DNA of 64,000 bases from Tenacibaculum adriaticum. GTDB lineage: Bacteria > Bacteroidota > Bacteroidia > Flavobacteriales > Flavobacteriaceae. Positions 34,672 through 43,450 of this stretch are shown here, in pieces. Under the pieces are notes generated by a model. That model did no database searches. It worked only from the letters and a program-made list of their open reading frames with translations, and was not told the DNA's origin. Made by a program: the position numbers and the translations under genes. Where the stretch lies: the NCBI RefSeq assembly GCF_008124875.1, contig NZ_VNIA01000001.1:1070721-1134720 (forward strand), read 5' to 3'. How positions within the stretch are numbered: the first letter of the stretch is position 1; every line of letters begins with the position of its first letter.

Positions 34672-35304
34672 ATGAATGCTATGAAAATCAAAATCACATT
34701 TCTTTTTTTTATTGTTTGTGCAAGTTTTAATTTAAATGCGCAACACAATTTTTCTACGTATTCAGCACATCATTCTATAAAAGAAGCGATAAATGTTAGT
34801 AAAGATGTTATTAAAGCAAGAACGTTAGATTTTGAGAAAAAAGCAGAGGATAAGCCCCTTATGTTTTTTCAAGTGAAGCAAAAAATTGGTGAGTTAAATA
34901 GAGTGTCAAATAATTTGAGTAGCTACATCGAAATAATACAAAAAGAAGTAGATTCGGAAAGAGTACTGTATGAATTGTTAGAAGACGATTTTTATGAAAA
35001 AGTACTCTTTACAAATAGAGGAGGTCTATCCTTAAAAGGAAGTCAATTGAAGATAAAAATTGATAGTTTATATCAATTATCTACAAAAATTAATGTTCAC
35101 GGTTTAACACACTTAAATGATTTTGCAGACAATCATTTTAAGACCAATGTAGATTATTATGACGGTGAGGAAAATAAAATAGATTACTTTAATTATTTGT
35201 TTTACGACAAAACTAATTATGGTATGATGATGGCGATGAATTACTTATTATTAGATGTTAAAACATTTCAATTGTTATATTTTGGAACGGTAATGAGTTA
35301 TTAA
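34672..35304 (+). CDS. Exported helical protein, faintly GldM-N-like
   Basis: 210 residues with a signal peptide (start at 34672 or the ATG at 34681; cut near NAQ). The mature part is mostly helical, with HHSIKEAINVSKDVIKARTLDF, a block ending SYIEIIQKEVDSERV, and GGLSLKGSQLKIKIDSLY. The last pattern recalls the periplasmic N-terminal domain of GldM (xxGxxLxxKIxxY), but the protein lacks the GldM membrane helix, so the link is weak. It has no evident operon partner. Confidence 0.7.
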   Translation: MNAMKIKITFLFFIVCASFNLNAQHNFSTYSAHHSIKEAINVSKDVIKARTLDFEKKAEDKPLMFFQVKQKIGELNRVSNNLSSYIEIIQKEVDSERVLYELLEDDFYEKVLFTNRGGLSLKGSQLKIKIDSLYQLSTKINVHGLTHLNDFADNHFKTNVDYYDGEENKIDYFNYLFYDKTNYGMMMAMNYLLLDVKTFQLLYFGTVMSY

Positions 35305-35360
35305 TTTTTTAACACATTCACATAAAAAAATAAGTATCTTTATCCTTAAAAATTTCTCTT

Positions 35361-35654
35361 ATGTATTTAATAAACGTACACGCAATTCCAACCAAAGATT
35401 CAGAATATTACGATAAGGTAGTTGGAGCCTATGTAAGTCTTTATATTGATTATGCTGATATTGAAGGTGCAATGCAACTTTCTAAATTTTATATTGAAGA
35501 AGAAGGTTGGAAGGTAGAAAGTATCGACGAAGAATATTATGATCTTGAAGATGAAAATGATGTAGATGAAGATCAAAAAGAATTTTATATTGAAGCAAAA
35601 GAATTCGGTTATACTTTGGTGTTTAATACTTATGAATCTGATGAGGAAGAGTAA
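35361..35654 (+). CDS. Small acidic conserved protein of unknown function
   Basis: 97 residues, very acidic in the second half (DLEDENDVDEDQKEFY). The N-terminal half could form a ferredoxin-like alpha-beta unit (YLINVHAIPTK, then AYVSLYIDYADIEGAMQ, then GWKVESIDEEYYDL). No signal peptide. It is convergent with the flavoprotein gene, with no space between the two stops. Confidence 0.75.
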   Translation: MYLINVHAIPTKDSEYYDKVVGAYVSLYIDYADIEGAMQLSKFYIEEEGWKVESIDEEYYDLEDENDVDEDQKEFYIEAKEFGYTLVFNTYESDEEE

Positions 35655-36866
35655 TTAGTCTTCCGCTAACGCATTTGCACAAATAAAACCACCAGTCCAA
35701 GCGTTTTGAAAGTTAAATCCGCCAGTAACGGCATCAATATTTAAAATCTCACCTACAAAAAAGAGGTTTTTATGAAGTTTACTTTCAAAACGTTTAAAAT
35801 TTATTTCTTTTAAATCTATTCCGCCAGCGGTTACAAACTCTTCTTTAAAAGTAGTTCTTCCATTAGCTAAAAACGTTGCTTTAGTAAGCTGATTAGCTAA
35901 GTTTTGAAGCTGATTTTTATTTAAATCTGCCCAATTTTGATTAATTTTTATGTTTGAAGCGGGAACAAGTCTTTCCCATAGACGTCTAGAAATTTCAACG
36001 AAAGGTGATTTTAATCCGATCTGTTTTTTAGCATTTACTTTTTTTAACTGATTTAGTTCTTCTAAAATCTCTTCGGATGATTTAGATAGCCAGTTCACTT
36101 CAACTTTGTAATTGTAATTTTTCTCGGCTAAAATTCTCGCTCCAAAAGCCGATAATTTTAAAACTGCAGGACCGCTTAATCCCCAATGTGTAACTAACAA
36201 CGGACCGTAATTTTCTAATTTCGTGTCTAAGATTTTAACAGTAGTATTAGGTACTGAAATTCCACCTAAATCAATAAGCCTTGCATCTTTAATATTGAAT
36301 GTGAATAACGACGGAACAGTATCAATAATGGTATGTCCTAAGTCTTGAGACATCTCCCATATTTTCTTACTGCTTCCTGCTGCAATAACCAATTTATCAG
36401 TTATAAATCGCTCGTTTTTTGTGTTAATAATCCAAGTTGAGCCTTGTTGATAAATTGAAATGACTCCATGATTTGTTAACACTTTTATATTTAGTTTATT
36501 AACAGCTTTTTGAAAACAGTCAATAATAGCTTGAGATGTATTAGCTTCAGGAAAAACACGATTGTCTCCTTCAATTTTTAAAGGAACGCCATGGTTTTCA
36601 AACCACTCAAAAGTGTCACCTGTCATAAATTGATGAAAAGGACCTAATAACTCTTTTTCTCCTCTTGGATAGAACTTTGTTAATTCCTTTGGCTCAAAAC
36701 AGGCATGAGTTACATTACAACGACCACCACCAGATATTTTTACTTTTTGTAAAACATCTTTTCCTTTTTCAAGAATAGTGATGTCTAAATCAGGATTCTG
36801 TTCTTTAGCATTTATGGCTGTAAAATATCCTGCTGCACCACCTCCAATAATTATTACTTTACTCAT
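35655..36866 (-). CDS. HI0933/YhiN-family FAD-dependent oxidoreductase
   Basis: 403 residues. An N-terminal FAD-binding Rossmann motif (VIIIGGGAAGYFTAINA), then KVKISGGGRCNVTHACFEP (about 42-60), and C-terminal GGIDLKEINFKRFESKLHKNLFFVGEILNIDAVTGGFNFQNAW match the HI0933 family of flavoproteins of unknown substrate. It overlaps the GHMP kinase stop by four bases (ATGA), so it is translated with the mevalonate block, though its role there is unknown. Confidence 0.9.
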   Translation of the reverse strand: MSKVIIIGGGAAGYFTAINAKEQNPDLDITILEKGKDVLQKVKISGGGRCNVTHACFEPKELTKFYPRGEKELLGPFHQFMTGDTFEWFENHGVPLKIEGDNRVFPEANTSQAIIDCFQKAVNKLNIKVLTNHGVISIYQQGSTWIINTKNERFITDKLVIAAGSSKKIWEMSQDLGHTIIDTVPSLFTFNIKDARLIDLGGISVPNTTVKILDTKLENYGPLLVTHWGLSGPAVLKLSAFGARILAEKNYNYKVEVNWLSKSSEEILEELNQLKKVNAKKQIGLKSPFVEISRRLWERLVPASNIKINQNWADLNKNQLQNLANQLTKATFLANGRTTFKEEFVTAGGIDLKEINFKRFESKLHKNLFFVGEILNIDAVTGGFNFQNAWTGGFICANALAED

Positions 36867-37789
36867 AAAACCATTTCGTTGTAAGAAAGAATTGTATTGA
36901 ATCCTTTTTGATTAAAATATTTTTTGGAGTCCTCGTTTCCTGTGACTAAAACAAAATCACCACCCCAAGCACCTAAACTTTTTACTTCACCAAAATAATC
37001 AGAAAATAAATTGTTTTTAACAGGTTGTAATTTGATGATTGAGCTGATAATTCGTTCGTGTTCTACAATAATTTTATTCAGGTATTTTGTTGAATTTGTT
37101 TTAATAAGCTCATCAGATAAAGCAGAAATATCATTTATTTCTTGCTGAATATTTTGATTGTATTTTCTGTATTGAGCAATTCCTTCTCTACTATCTTGCT
37201 TCTGATTTAAATGCACAAAAAACAATTCATCAGCAAAACTAGGATTGAAATCTACTGGTTCAATTTTGGGTTTCTTGTTTTCTAACTGATAAAAAATAGG
37301 CGAGTCGTTTTGTGCACAAGCAATATCATATCCACTTCCGGAAAAAGCATTCCAAAGTAATTGAAAAGTAATCACTTTCGCCCAAGAAGCAATATTGTTT
37401 ATTAAAGTAGATGAACTTCCTAATCCCCAATTTTGAGGAAAAGTCAAGTTCGTTTTTACTACAAAACCGTTTTCAGTTTGTAAAAAATCAGGATTCAATT
37501 TTTTAGCTTCTTGTAAGATATTATGTAAAGTTTCTGCAATGAATTCTGCGCTTCCTTCTTTATCTGAGTTAAATGTTGCAGAAGTTAAACGAAGTTTAGG
37601 TAAATCAAAAGAAGCTTCGAACCAGCAGTCTCCAGTATTGGTGAAACTAGCCCAAATAAGCTGGGGCTCTTTAATGGTTTCAACAATTAAATCTTGTCCG
37701 AATTTAGTAGGAATTGCTAACGATTTTGCACCGTCTAACACTACATATTCGCCAGTTAATAAAAGTTTTCCGTTAGAATAGTGTCGCAT
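36863..37789 (-). CDS. GYDIA-family GHMP kinase, probable phosphomevalonate kinase
   Basis: 308 residues. The GHMP ATP loop NWGLGSSSTLIN is at about 120-131 and the family name motif GSGYDIACA at 151-159. It begins with HYSNGKLLLTGEYVVLDGAKSLA, the substrate-side motif of mevalonate-type kinases. Bacteroidota lack a classical phosphomevalonate kinase; position next to HMG-CoA reductase (one-base overlap) makes this the natural candidate for that step. That activity is an inference. Confidence 0.85.
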   Translation of the reverse strand: MRHYSNGKLLLTGEYVVLDGAKSLAIPTKFGQDLIVETIKEPQLIWASFTNTGDCWFEASFDLPKLRLTSATFNSDKEGSAEFIAETLHNILQEAKKLNPDFLQTENGFVVKTNLTFPQNWGLGSSSTLINNIASWAKVITFQLLWNAFSGSGYDIACAQNDSPIFYQLENKKPKIEPVDFNPSFADELFFVHLNQKQDSREGIAQYRKYNQNIQQEINDISALSDELIKTNSTKYLNKIIVEHERIISSIIKLQPVKNNLFSDYFGEVKSLGAWGGDFVLVTGNEDSKKYFNQKGFNTILSYNEMVL

Positions 37790-39522
37790 TATACCAATCC
37801 AAATTGTTTAAAATGATGAGTGAAATGTTTTACTTGAAATTTTTTCCAGAAATCGTAATCTAACTCTCCAAAAAAAGGATGAACAACAATTCTGTTTTTA
37901 TCTTCAGTAAAAACTTTTGTAAAATGATTTACTTGATTTATTAAATCTTCAATAGCCTCATCCATCGATTTAAATTTTAATGGAGTTGGATCTTCTGATA
38001 AAAAAGGAGCTTTAAAACCTACCTGCAATTCACCATCAGTATTTAAATAAGGTCTTCTTCGTGCTTGTTTTTCTTCAGAAACATAACTATCTACTTTCCA
38101 ATTTCCATTAGCAATTTGTGTAACAGTACTCAAATGCTCTACCATTTGTTGCCCTTTCATTTTACCAAATAATGGTTTTGCTTTAGCTGGTAATTTGCTT
38201 AAGCTTTCTTTAATTTTTATGTTGTCTGAAAAATCTACCCAATTTATGGCTGGTTTTCTCATACTATTTAGTTTTTCAACTACAGCGCTATGAGAAACTG
38301 TTCTTCCTTCAAAATAATGAGTAACTTCTTCCTTTTCTTGCTCAGTAGCATGATGTTGATTCAAAATATTCATCAAATGCATTTTCATATGACCATGTTG
38401 AATTCCTTTGGTGGTTAATGCACGCAAAGCACCAAAATTTTGAGCTAAACCAGCTGCAGCAATAATTTGCATTAAAGTTCTCGCGCTAGGTTTTTGCATC
38501 ATATCTAACGATAATTTTGCCATTGGATGTAAAGCCGTTAATCCGCCAACGGTTCCGAGAGCTAATGGAAGTTCAATCCAAAATCTAAAAACCCCGTCTT
38601 TTATTTCACAGTGTGTTAAACTTGAATATTTTCCATTTCGAGAAGCATAGGCGTGTGCTCCTGCTTCAATAGCTCTAAAATCGTTTCCTGTTGCTAAAAC
38701 TACAGCATCGATTCCGTTCATAATTCCTTTGTTATGGGTAACGGCTCTGTAAGGTTCAATTTCAGCTATTTTAACAGCTTGTTCAAATTTTTGAGCGAAT
38801 TTTTCAGGATTTTTACCACCTAATTCTTCAACTTTACAGCTAACTTCAGCTCTAACTAAACACTCAGGAACGTAGTTAGAAAGAATACTCATTACAATTT
38901 CAATATCATCCTTTTGAAACTTTCTTGCGATAGCTTCTAAACACGAATTGATGAAATTGGCCCCCATACTATCCTTGGTTTCAAAAGTAACATGAAGTTG
39001 GTAGTAATTGTCTAATTGATTCGTTTTATCAATCAATTCTATGTCTAAAATACCACCACCACGTTTTTCCATATTTTTGGTAATGGAAGCAGTAGCAGAT
39101 CTTAATTCTGTTTTATTTTTTGTAAAATAATCTTGTAAACTATTCTTGTTGCCCGCATATATAAAATGAACCTGTCCGATTTTGGTGGTAGAAATTACTT
39201 GAGTTTTAAAACCACCACGAGTACTCCAAAATTTACCAACCAAAGAAGCAGCAGCAACTACCGAACTTTCTTCAACCACCATAGGAATTACGTACTCTCG
39301 TCCGTTAATTACAAAGTTAGGAGCCACTCCGTAAGGCATGTAAAAATTAGAAATTGTATTTTCTATAAAGTCGTCATGAAGCTGTTGTAATTTTTCATCT
39401 ACATTCCAATATTGTTTTATAGTTTTTATGATTTCAGGTTGATTCTCAAAATAATTTTTTGCTAACCAATCTATTTTTTGCTCTTTTGTAAGTTTTGAAA
39501 ATCCAGAAACGATTTTAGACAT
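37789..39522 (-). CDS. HMG-CoA reductase, class II-like, fused to a C-terminal DUF1569/DinB-like domain
   Basis: 577 residues. The first 430 are a class II-type HMG-CoA reductase: catalytic Glu in MVVEESSVVAAAS (about 84-85), Lys in VTHNKGIMNG (265), Asp in ATGND (281) and His in GIQHGHMKMH (about 376-382), with KDSMGANFIN as the substrate motif. It makes mevalonate. Residues about 435-577 are an extra domain: KLPAKAKPLFGKMKGQQMVEHLS and later HPFFGELDYDFWKKF...KHFTHHFKQF, which recalls the DUF1569/DinB-like four-helix fold with conserved His. The link of the two is unusual. It begins the minus-strand HMGR-GYDIA-HI0933 operon. Confidence 0.9.
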   Translation of the reverse strand: MSKIVSGFSKLTKEQKIDWLAKNYFENQPEIIKTIKQYWNVDEKLQQLHDDFIENTISNFYMPYGVAPNFVINGREYVIPMVVEESSVVAAASLVGKFWSTRGGFKTQVISTTKIGQVHFIYAGNKNSLQDYFTKNKTELRSATASITKNMEKRGGGILDIELIDKTNQLDNYYQLHVTFETKDSMGANFINSCLEAIARKFQKDDIEIVMSILSNYVPECLVRAEVSCKVEELGGKNPEKFAQKFEQAVKIAEIEPYRAVTHNKGIMNGIDAVVLATGNDFRAIEAGAHAYASRNGKYSSLTHCEIKDGVFRFWIELPLALGTVGGLTALHPMAKLSLDMMQKPSARTLMQIIAAAGLAQNFGALRALTTKGIQHGHMKMHLMNILNQHHATEQEKEEVTHYFEGRTVSHSAVVEKLNSMRKPAINWVDFSDNIKIKESLSKLPAKAKPLFGKMKGQQMVEHLSTVTQIANGNWKVDSYVSEEKQARRRPYLNTDGELQVGFKAPFLSEDPTPLKFKSMDEAIEDLINQVNHFTKVFTEDKNRIVVHPFFGELDYDFWKKFQVKHFTHHFKQFGLV

Positions 39523-39547
39523 TTATCTACATCTTTTTATGTGTCGA

Positions 39548-39555
39548 CAAAGATA
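39548..39555 (-). promoter_or_regulatory. -7 box upstream of the HMG-CoA reductase gene
   Basis: Minus-strand TATCTTTG lies 26 bases before the ATG; no TTG at the expected distance upstream was seen. Confidence 0.4.
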
Positions 39556-39666
39556 ATTGATTCACTTAAAAAGAGGACTATTAACACAGATTTCTGTTAA
39601 TTTAATGTAAATTTTGGTGATTTTTACGTAAACTTGGCCTTTCTTTATAACAAACAACATATTCTG

Positions 39667-41889
39667 ATGAAAAAAATATGCTTTCTAGCAATTTTCAGTA
39701 TCTTTTTATTATCGTGTAAGAACGATAAAAAATCAACAACAAACTTTACCACAGGAACTAAAGAGATTACACTCGAAGAAATTTGGGACGGGACATTTTC
39801 TCCTGAGCGAATGAATGCTTTAAATTCTATGAATGGTGATTTTTATTCGTTGTTAAATACTGATAAAAAAACAAAATCAACAACTGTAGATAAGTATAGT
39901 TATGAAACTTTAGAAAAGGTCGCAACTATAGTTAATAGTACAGATTTAAAAGAGATCGATAGATTCTCATCATACGAGTTTAATAATGACGAAACAAAAT
40001 TGTTATTAGGTACAGATTTCAAAAAAGTATATAGACATTCTTCAAAAGGAAAATTCTTTGTTTATGATATTACTTCAAAACAAGTAACATTAATTGGAGA
40101 AGATATTCAAGAGCCTACATTTTCGCCAGATAGTAAAAAAGTGGCTTATACAAAAAATAATGATTTATTCATCAAAAATTTAGTAAACGGGAAAGTTACA
40201 CGGGTTACTTCTGACGGGAAAGTTAATTCAATAATTAACGGGACGACCGATTGGGTGTATGAAGAAGAGTTTGCTTTTGTACGTGCTTTTCGATGGAATA
40301 AAAATAGTAATTATATTGCTTTTTTACGTTTTGATGAAACGAATGTTCATGAGTTTTCTATGGATATTACCGGTAATTCTTTATACCCAAGTCAGCAAGT
40401 TTTTAAATATCCAAAAGCGGGTGAAAAAAACGCAAAAGTGTCTTTACATTTGTTTAATATCAATACTAATTCTACTAAAAAATTAAGCGTAGGAGAGTAT
40501 GAATATATTCCAAGAATTCAATGGACAAACGATGCGAATACACTTTGTGTAACTACATTGAACCGCCATCAAAATGATTTGAGTTTGTATTTTGTAAATG
40601 CTCAAAATGGAACTTCAAAGGTAATTTTAAATGAAAAAGATGATGCTTATGTTGATATTCAAGATAATCTAACATTTTTAGAAGACAATAGTTTTATTTG
40701 GACCAGTGAGAAAGATGGATACAACCATATTTATCACTATGATGCCAATGGGAACCTCAAAAACCAAGTGACAAAAGGAGACTGGGAAGTAACTAATTAT
40801 TATGGTTTTAATAATGAGAACAACCAAGTTTATTATCAATCTGTAGAAAACGGATCCATTAACCGAGGTGTTTATTCAATTGGGTTAGATGGGAAAAACA
40901 AAAAAATATTAAGTAACGAAGTTGGTCAAAATACAGCATCTTTCAGTAAAAACATGCATTATTTTATCAATACACATTCAACATCAGAGATTCCTCCAAT
41001 TTATTCTTTATATAATGGAGAAGGAGAGATGCTGAAAGTAATTAAAGATAATGCCAATTTAAAAGAGCAATTATCTGAATACAAAATGAGTCCAAAAGAG
41101 TTTTCAACAATAAATGTGAATGGAAACGACTTAAATATGTGGATGATAAAACCTGCGAATTTTGATGAGAATAAAAAATACCCAATGTTAATGTTTCAAT
41201 ATTCTGGTCCAGGATCACAACAAGTCGCAAATCGTTGGAATGGGAGTAATGATTATTGGCACAATATGTTAGCACAGCAAGGAATGATTGTTGTCTGTGT
41301 TGATGGGAGAGGGACAGGATTAAAAGGACGCGATTTTAAAAAAGTAACTCAAAAGGAATTAGGAAAATACGAAGTTGAAGATCAAATAGCAGCAGCAAAA
41401 CAACTTGCAGAAAGAAATTATATTGATAAAAATAATATTGGTATTTGGGGATGGTCATATGGTGGTTTCATGAGTACTAATTGTATTTTAAAGGGGAATG
41501 ATATTTTTACTACTGCAATTGCCGTAGCCCCAGTTACATCATGGCGTTTTTATGATACTGTATATACAGAACGCTATATGCAAACACCACAAGAAAACGA
41601 AAGTGGTTATGATGATAATTCACCAATAAACTATGCTGATAAATTAAAAGGAAATTATTTGTTAGTTCATGGTTCGGGAGATGATAATGTACATGTTCAA
41701 AATACCATGAGAATGGTGAATGCTTTAGTAGAGGCCAATAAACAATTTGACTTATTTGTGTATCCAGATAGAACTCACGGAATTTACAAAGGGAAAAATA
41801 CGAGATTGCATTTATTTACTAAAATGACAAACTATATTCAAGAAAACTTGAATGTAAACAAAGACAAACCAACAGAAATTAAAGGATAA
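39667..41889 (+). CDS. Dipeptidyl peptidase IV-like S9 lipoprotein
   Basis: 740 residues from the ATG at 39667 (a longer frame is open). The signal ends at a lipobox (FLLSC), so the protein is lipidated. An eight-bladed propeller (DPPIV_N) precedes the alpha/beta hydrolase with nucleophile in GWSYGGFM, Asp in HGSGDDNVH and His in YPDRTHGIY; the DWVYEEEF motif that binds the substrate N-terminus (glutamates of DPP-IV) is present. It removes dipeptides, typically X-Pro, from peptide ends. Two POT transporters follow directly, so it and they form a peptide-use unit. Confidence 0.93.
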   Translation: MKKICFLAIFSIFLLSCKNDKKSTTNFTTGTKEITLEEIWDGTFSPERMNALNSMNGDFYSLLNTDKKTKSTTVDKYSYETLEKVATIVNSTDLKEIDRFSSYEFNNDETKLLLGTDFKKVYRHSSKGKFFVYDITSKQVTLIGEDIQEPTFSPDSKKVAYTKNNDLFIKNLVNGKVTRVTSDGKVNSIINGTTDWVYEEEFAFVRAFRWNKNSNYIAFLRFDETNVHEFSMDITGNSLYPSQQVFKYPKAGEKNAKVSLHLFNINTNSTKKLSVGEYEYIPRIQWTNDANTLCVTTLNRHQNDLSLYFVNAQNGTSKVILNEKDDAYVDIQDNLTFLEDNSFIWTSEKDGYNHIYHYDANGNLKNQVTKGDWEVTNYYGFNNENNQVYYQSVENGSINRGVYSIGLDGKNKKILSNEVGQNTASFSKNMHYFINTHSTSEIPPIYSLYNGEGEMLKVIKDNANLKEQLSEYKMSPKEFSTINVNGNDLNMWMIKPANFDENKKYPMLMFQYSGPGSQQVANRWNGSNDYWHNMLAQQGMIVVCVDGRGTGLKGRDFKKVTQKELGKYEVEDQIAAAKQLAERNYIDKNNIGIWGWSYGGFMSTNCILKGNDIFTTAIAVAPVTSWRFYDTVYTERYMQTPQENESGYDDNSPINYADKLKGNYLLVHGSGDDNVHVQNTMRMVNALVEANKQFDLFVYPDRTHGIYKGKNTRLHLFTKMTNYIQENLNVNKDKPTEIKG

Positions 41890-41892
41890 TAT

Positions 41893-43425
41893 ATGGTAGA
41901 TTCGATTAGTACATCAGAAGAAAAGCAAATGTTCGGGCATCCAAAAGGGTTGTTTTATTTGTTTTTTGCTGAATTATGGGAGCGTTTCTCTTTCTACGGA
42001 ATGAGAGCATTGCTAACACTTTACATGGTGCAAGAGATTTTTAAAGCGATTTCTGAACGAGATGCAGCAACAGCTGTTGTTTATGCATCATATGGATCTT
42101 TAGTATATGCTTCTACTGTAATTGGAGGTAGAATTTCTGATAAGATTTTAGGAATGCGAAGTTCTATCTTTTTAGGTGGAATTTTAATGGCAATTGGGCA
42201 TTTTGTATTGGCGATTGAAAATAATACAGCTTTCTTTTTAGCATTGGCTTTTATTGTGGTGGGTAACGGGTTCTTTAAACCAAATATATCGACGTTTGTT
42301 GGTGCGTTGTATAAGGAAGGTGATGTTAGAAAAGATTCTGGTTTCACTATTTTTTATATGGGAATTAATATTGGTGGTTTTGTAGCTCCTTTACTTTGTG
42401 GATGGTTAGCAGCCGAATATGGTTGGCATTACGGATTTGGTTTAGCTGGTATAGGAATGCTTACTGGATTAATTTTCTTCTGGAGTGGAATTAAGAAAAA
42501 TATTTTTGGAGATAAAGGATTACCTCCAAGCAAAGAAGTTTTTGAGAAGAAAATTGCGGGGGTTCCTCAAAAAACATTAATTCCAATAATAGCTGTTCTT
42601 TGTGTGCCGTTAATTGCATATATTTTAGCTTCTTATAAATCTATTGCTGGAGGAGAATCTTTTTTAGGCGATGAAACAATTGTTGGTTTAATTTTTAAAT
42701 TAATAGGGGTTGCAGTTGTACTTTACCTAGGGAATATTTTAATGAAAGCGACTTCAGATGAGCGTAAAAAATTGTTTATGGCAATTTTAATTACATTTTT
42801 TATGACATTATTTTGGGGCTTCCATGAGTTATCTGGAAGCGTAATTACCTTATTTGCGTCTAGAAATGTAGATCTAACTTTAATGAACGCCAGTCAAACT
42901 AATGCATTAAACTCTATGTTTATCATTATTTTAGCTATTCCTATATCCTTATTGTGGGCATACTTATCAAAAAAGAATTTAAATCCAAGAACTCCTTATA
43001 AGTTTGGTTTTGGTTTAATTCTGGCAGGTTTAAGCTTTTACATTTTGTCAATAAGTGGAGCAAGTGCAGATGAAAAAGGAATGGTTCCTTTTGCGTATTT
43101 GTTTATTATGTATTTTGTGATTTCTATAGGAGAATTATTTATGTCTCCTGTTGGACTGTCAAAAATTACTGATTTATCACCAAAAAGAATTGTAGCTTTT
43201 ATGATGGGTATTTGGTTCTTATCATCTGCTTATGCTTTTCAAATTGTAGGATTTATTTCAAAACAATTGGCAGTAGAAAGTACAGATGCTAATGTAGGAG
43301 GATTACAAACCTTAGCGATTTATACGGATGGTTTTGGATTAATAGCTCAATATGCTTTAGGTGCTGGAGTGCTAGTATTATTATTCTCGCCGCTAATGAA
43401 AAAATTAATGGGTAACGTACATTAA
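41893..43425 (+). CDS. POT/PTR-family proton-coupled oligopeptide transporter 1
   Basis: 510 residues with about 14 membrane segments. LWERFSFYGMRALLTLYM (the E-x-x-E-R-F type start of the family) and the PTR2 motif FYMGINIGGFVAPLLCG are present. It imports di- and tripeptides with protons. It starts three bases after the peptidase stop, so it is cotranscribed with it. It is similar to, but clearly different from, its downstream neighbour. Confidence 0.92.
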   Translation: MVDSISTSEEKQMFGHPKGLFYLFFAELWERFSFYGMRALLTLYMVQEIFKAISERDAATAVVYASYGSLVYASTVIGGRISDKILGMRSSIFLGGILMAIGHFVLAIENNTAFFLALAFIVVGNGFFKPNISTFVGALYKEGDVRKDSGFTIFYMGINIGGFVAPLLCGWLAAEYGWHYGFGLAGIGMLTGLIFFWSGIKKNIFGDKGLPPSKEVFEKKIAGVPQKTLIPIIAVLCVPLIAYILASYKSIAGGESFLGDETIVGLIFKLIGVAVVLYLGNILMKATSDERKKLFMAILITFFMTLFWGFHELSGSVITLFASRNVDLTLMNASQTNALNSMFIIILAIPISLLWAYLSKKNLNPRTPYKFGFGLILAGLSFYILSISGASADEKGMVPFAYLFIMYFVISIGELFMSPVGLSKITDLSPKRIVAFMMGIWFLSSAYAFQIVGFISKQLAVESTDANVGGLQTLAIYTDGFGLIAQYALGAGVLVLLFSPLMKKLMGNVH

Positions 43426-43450
43426 GAACAATCAATCAAATTAATTATAT

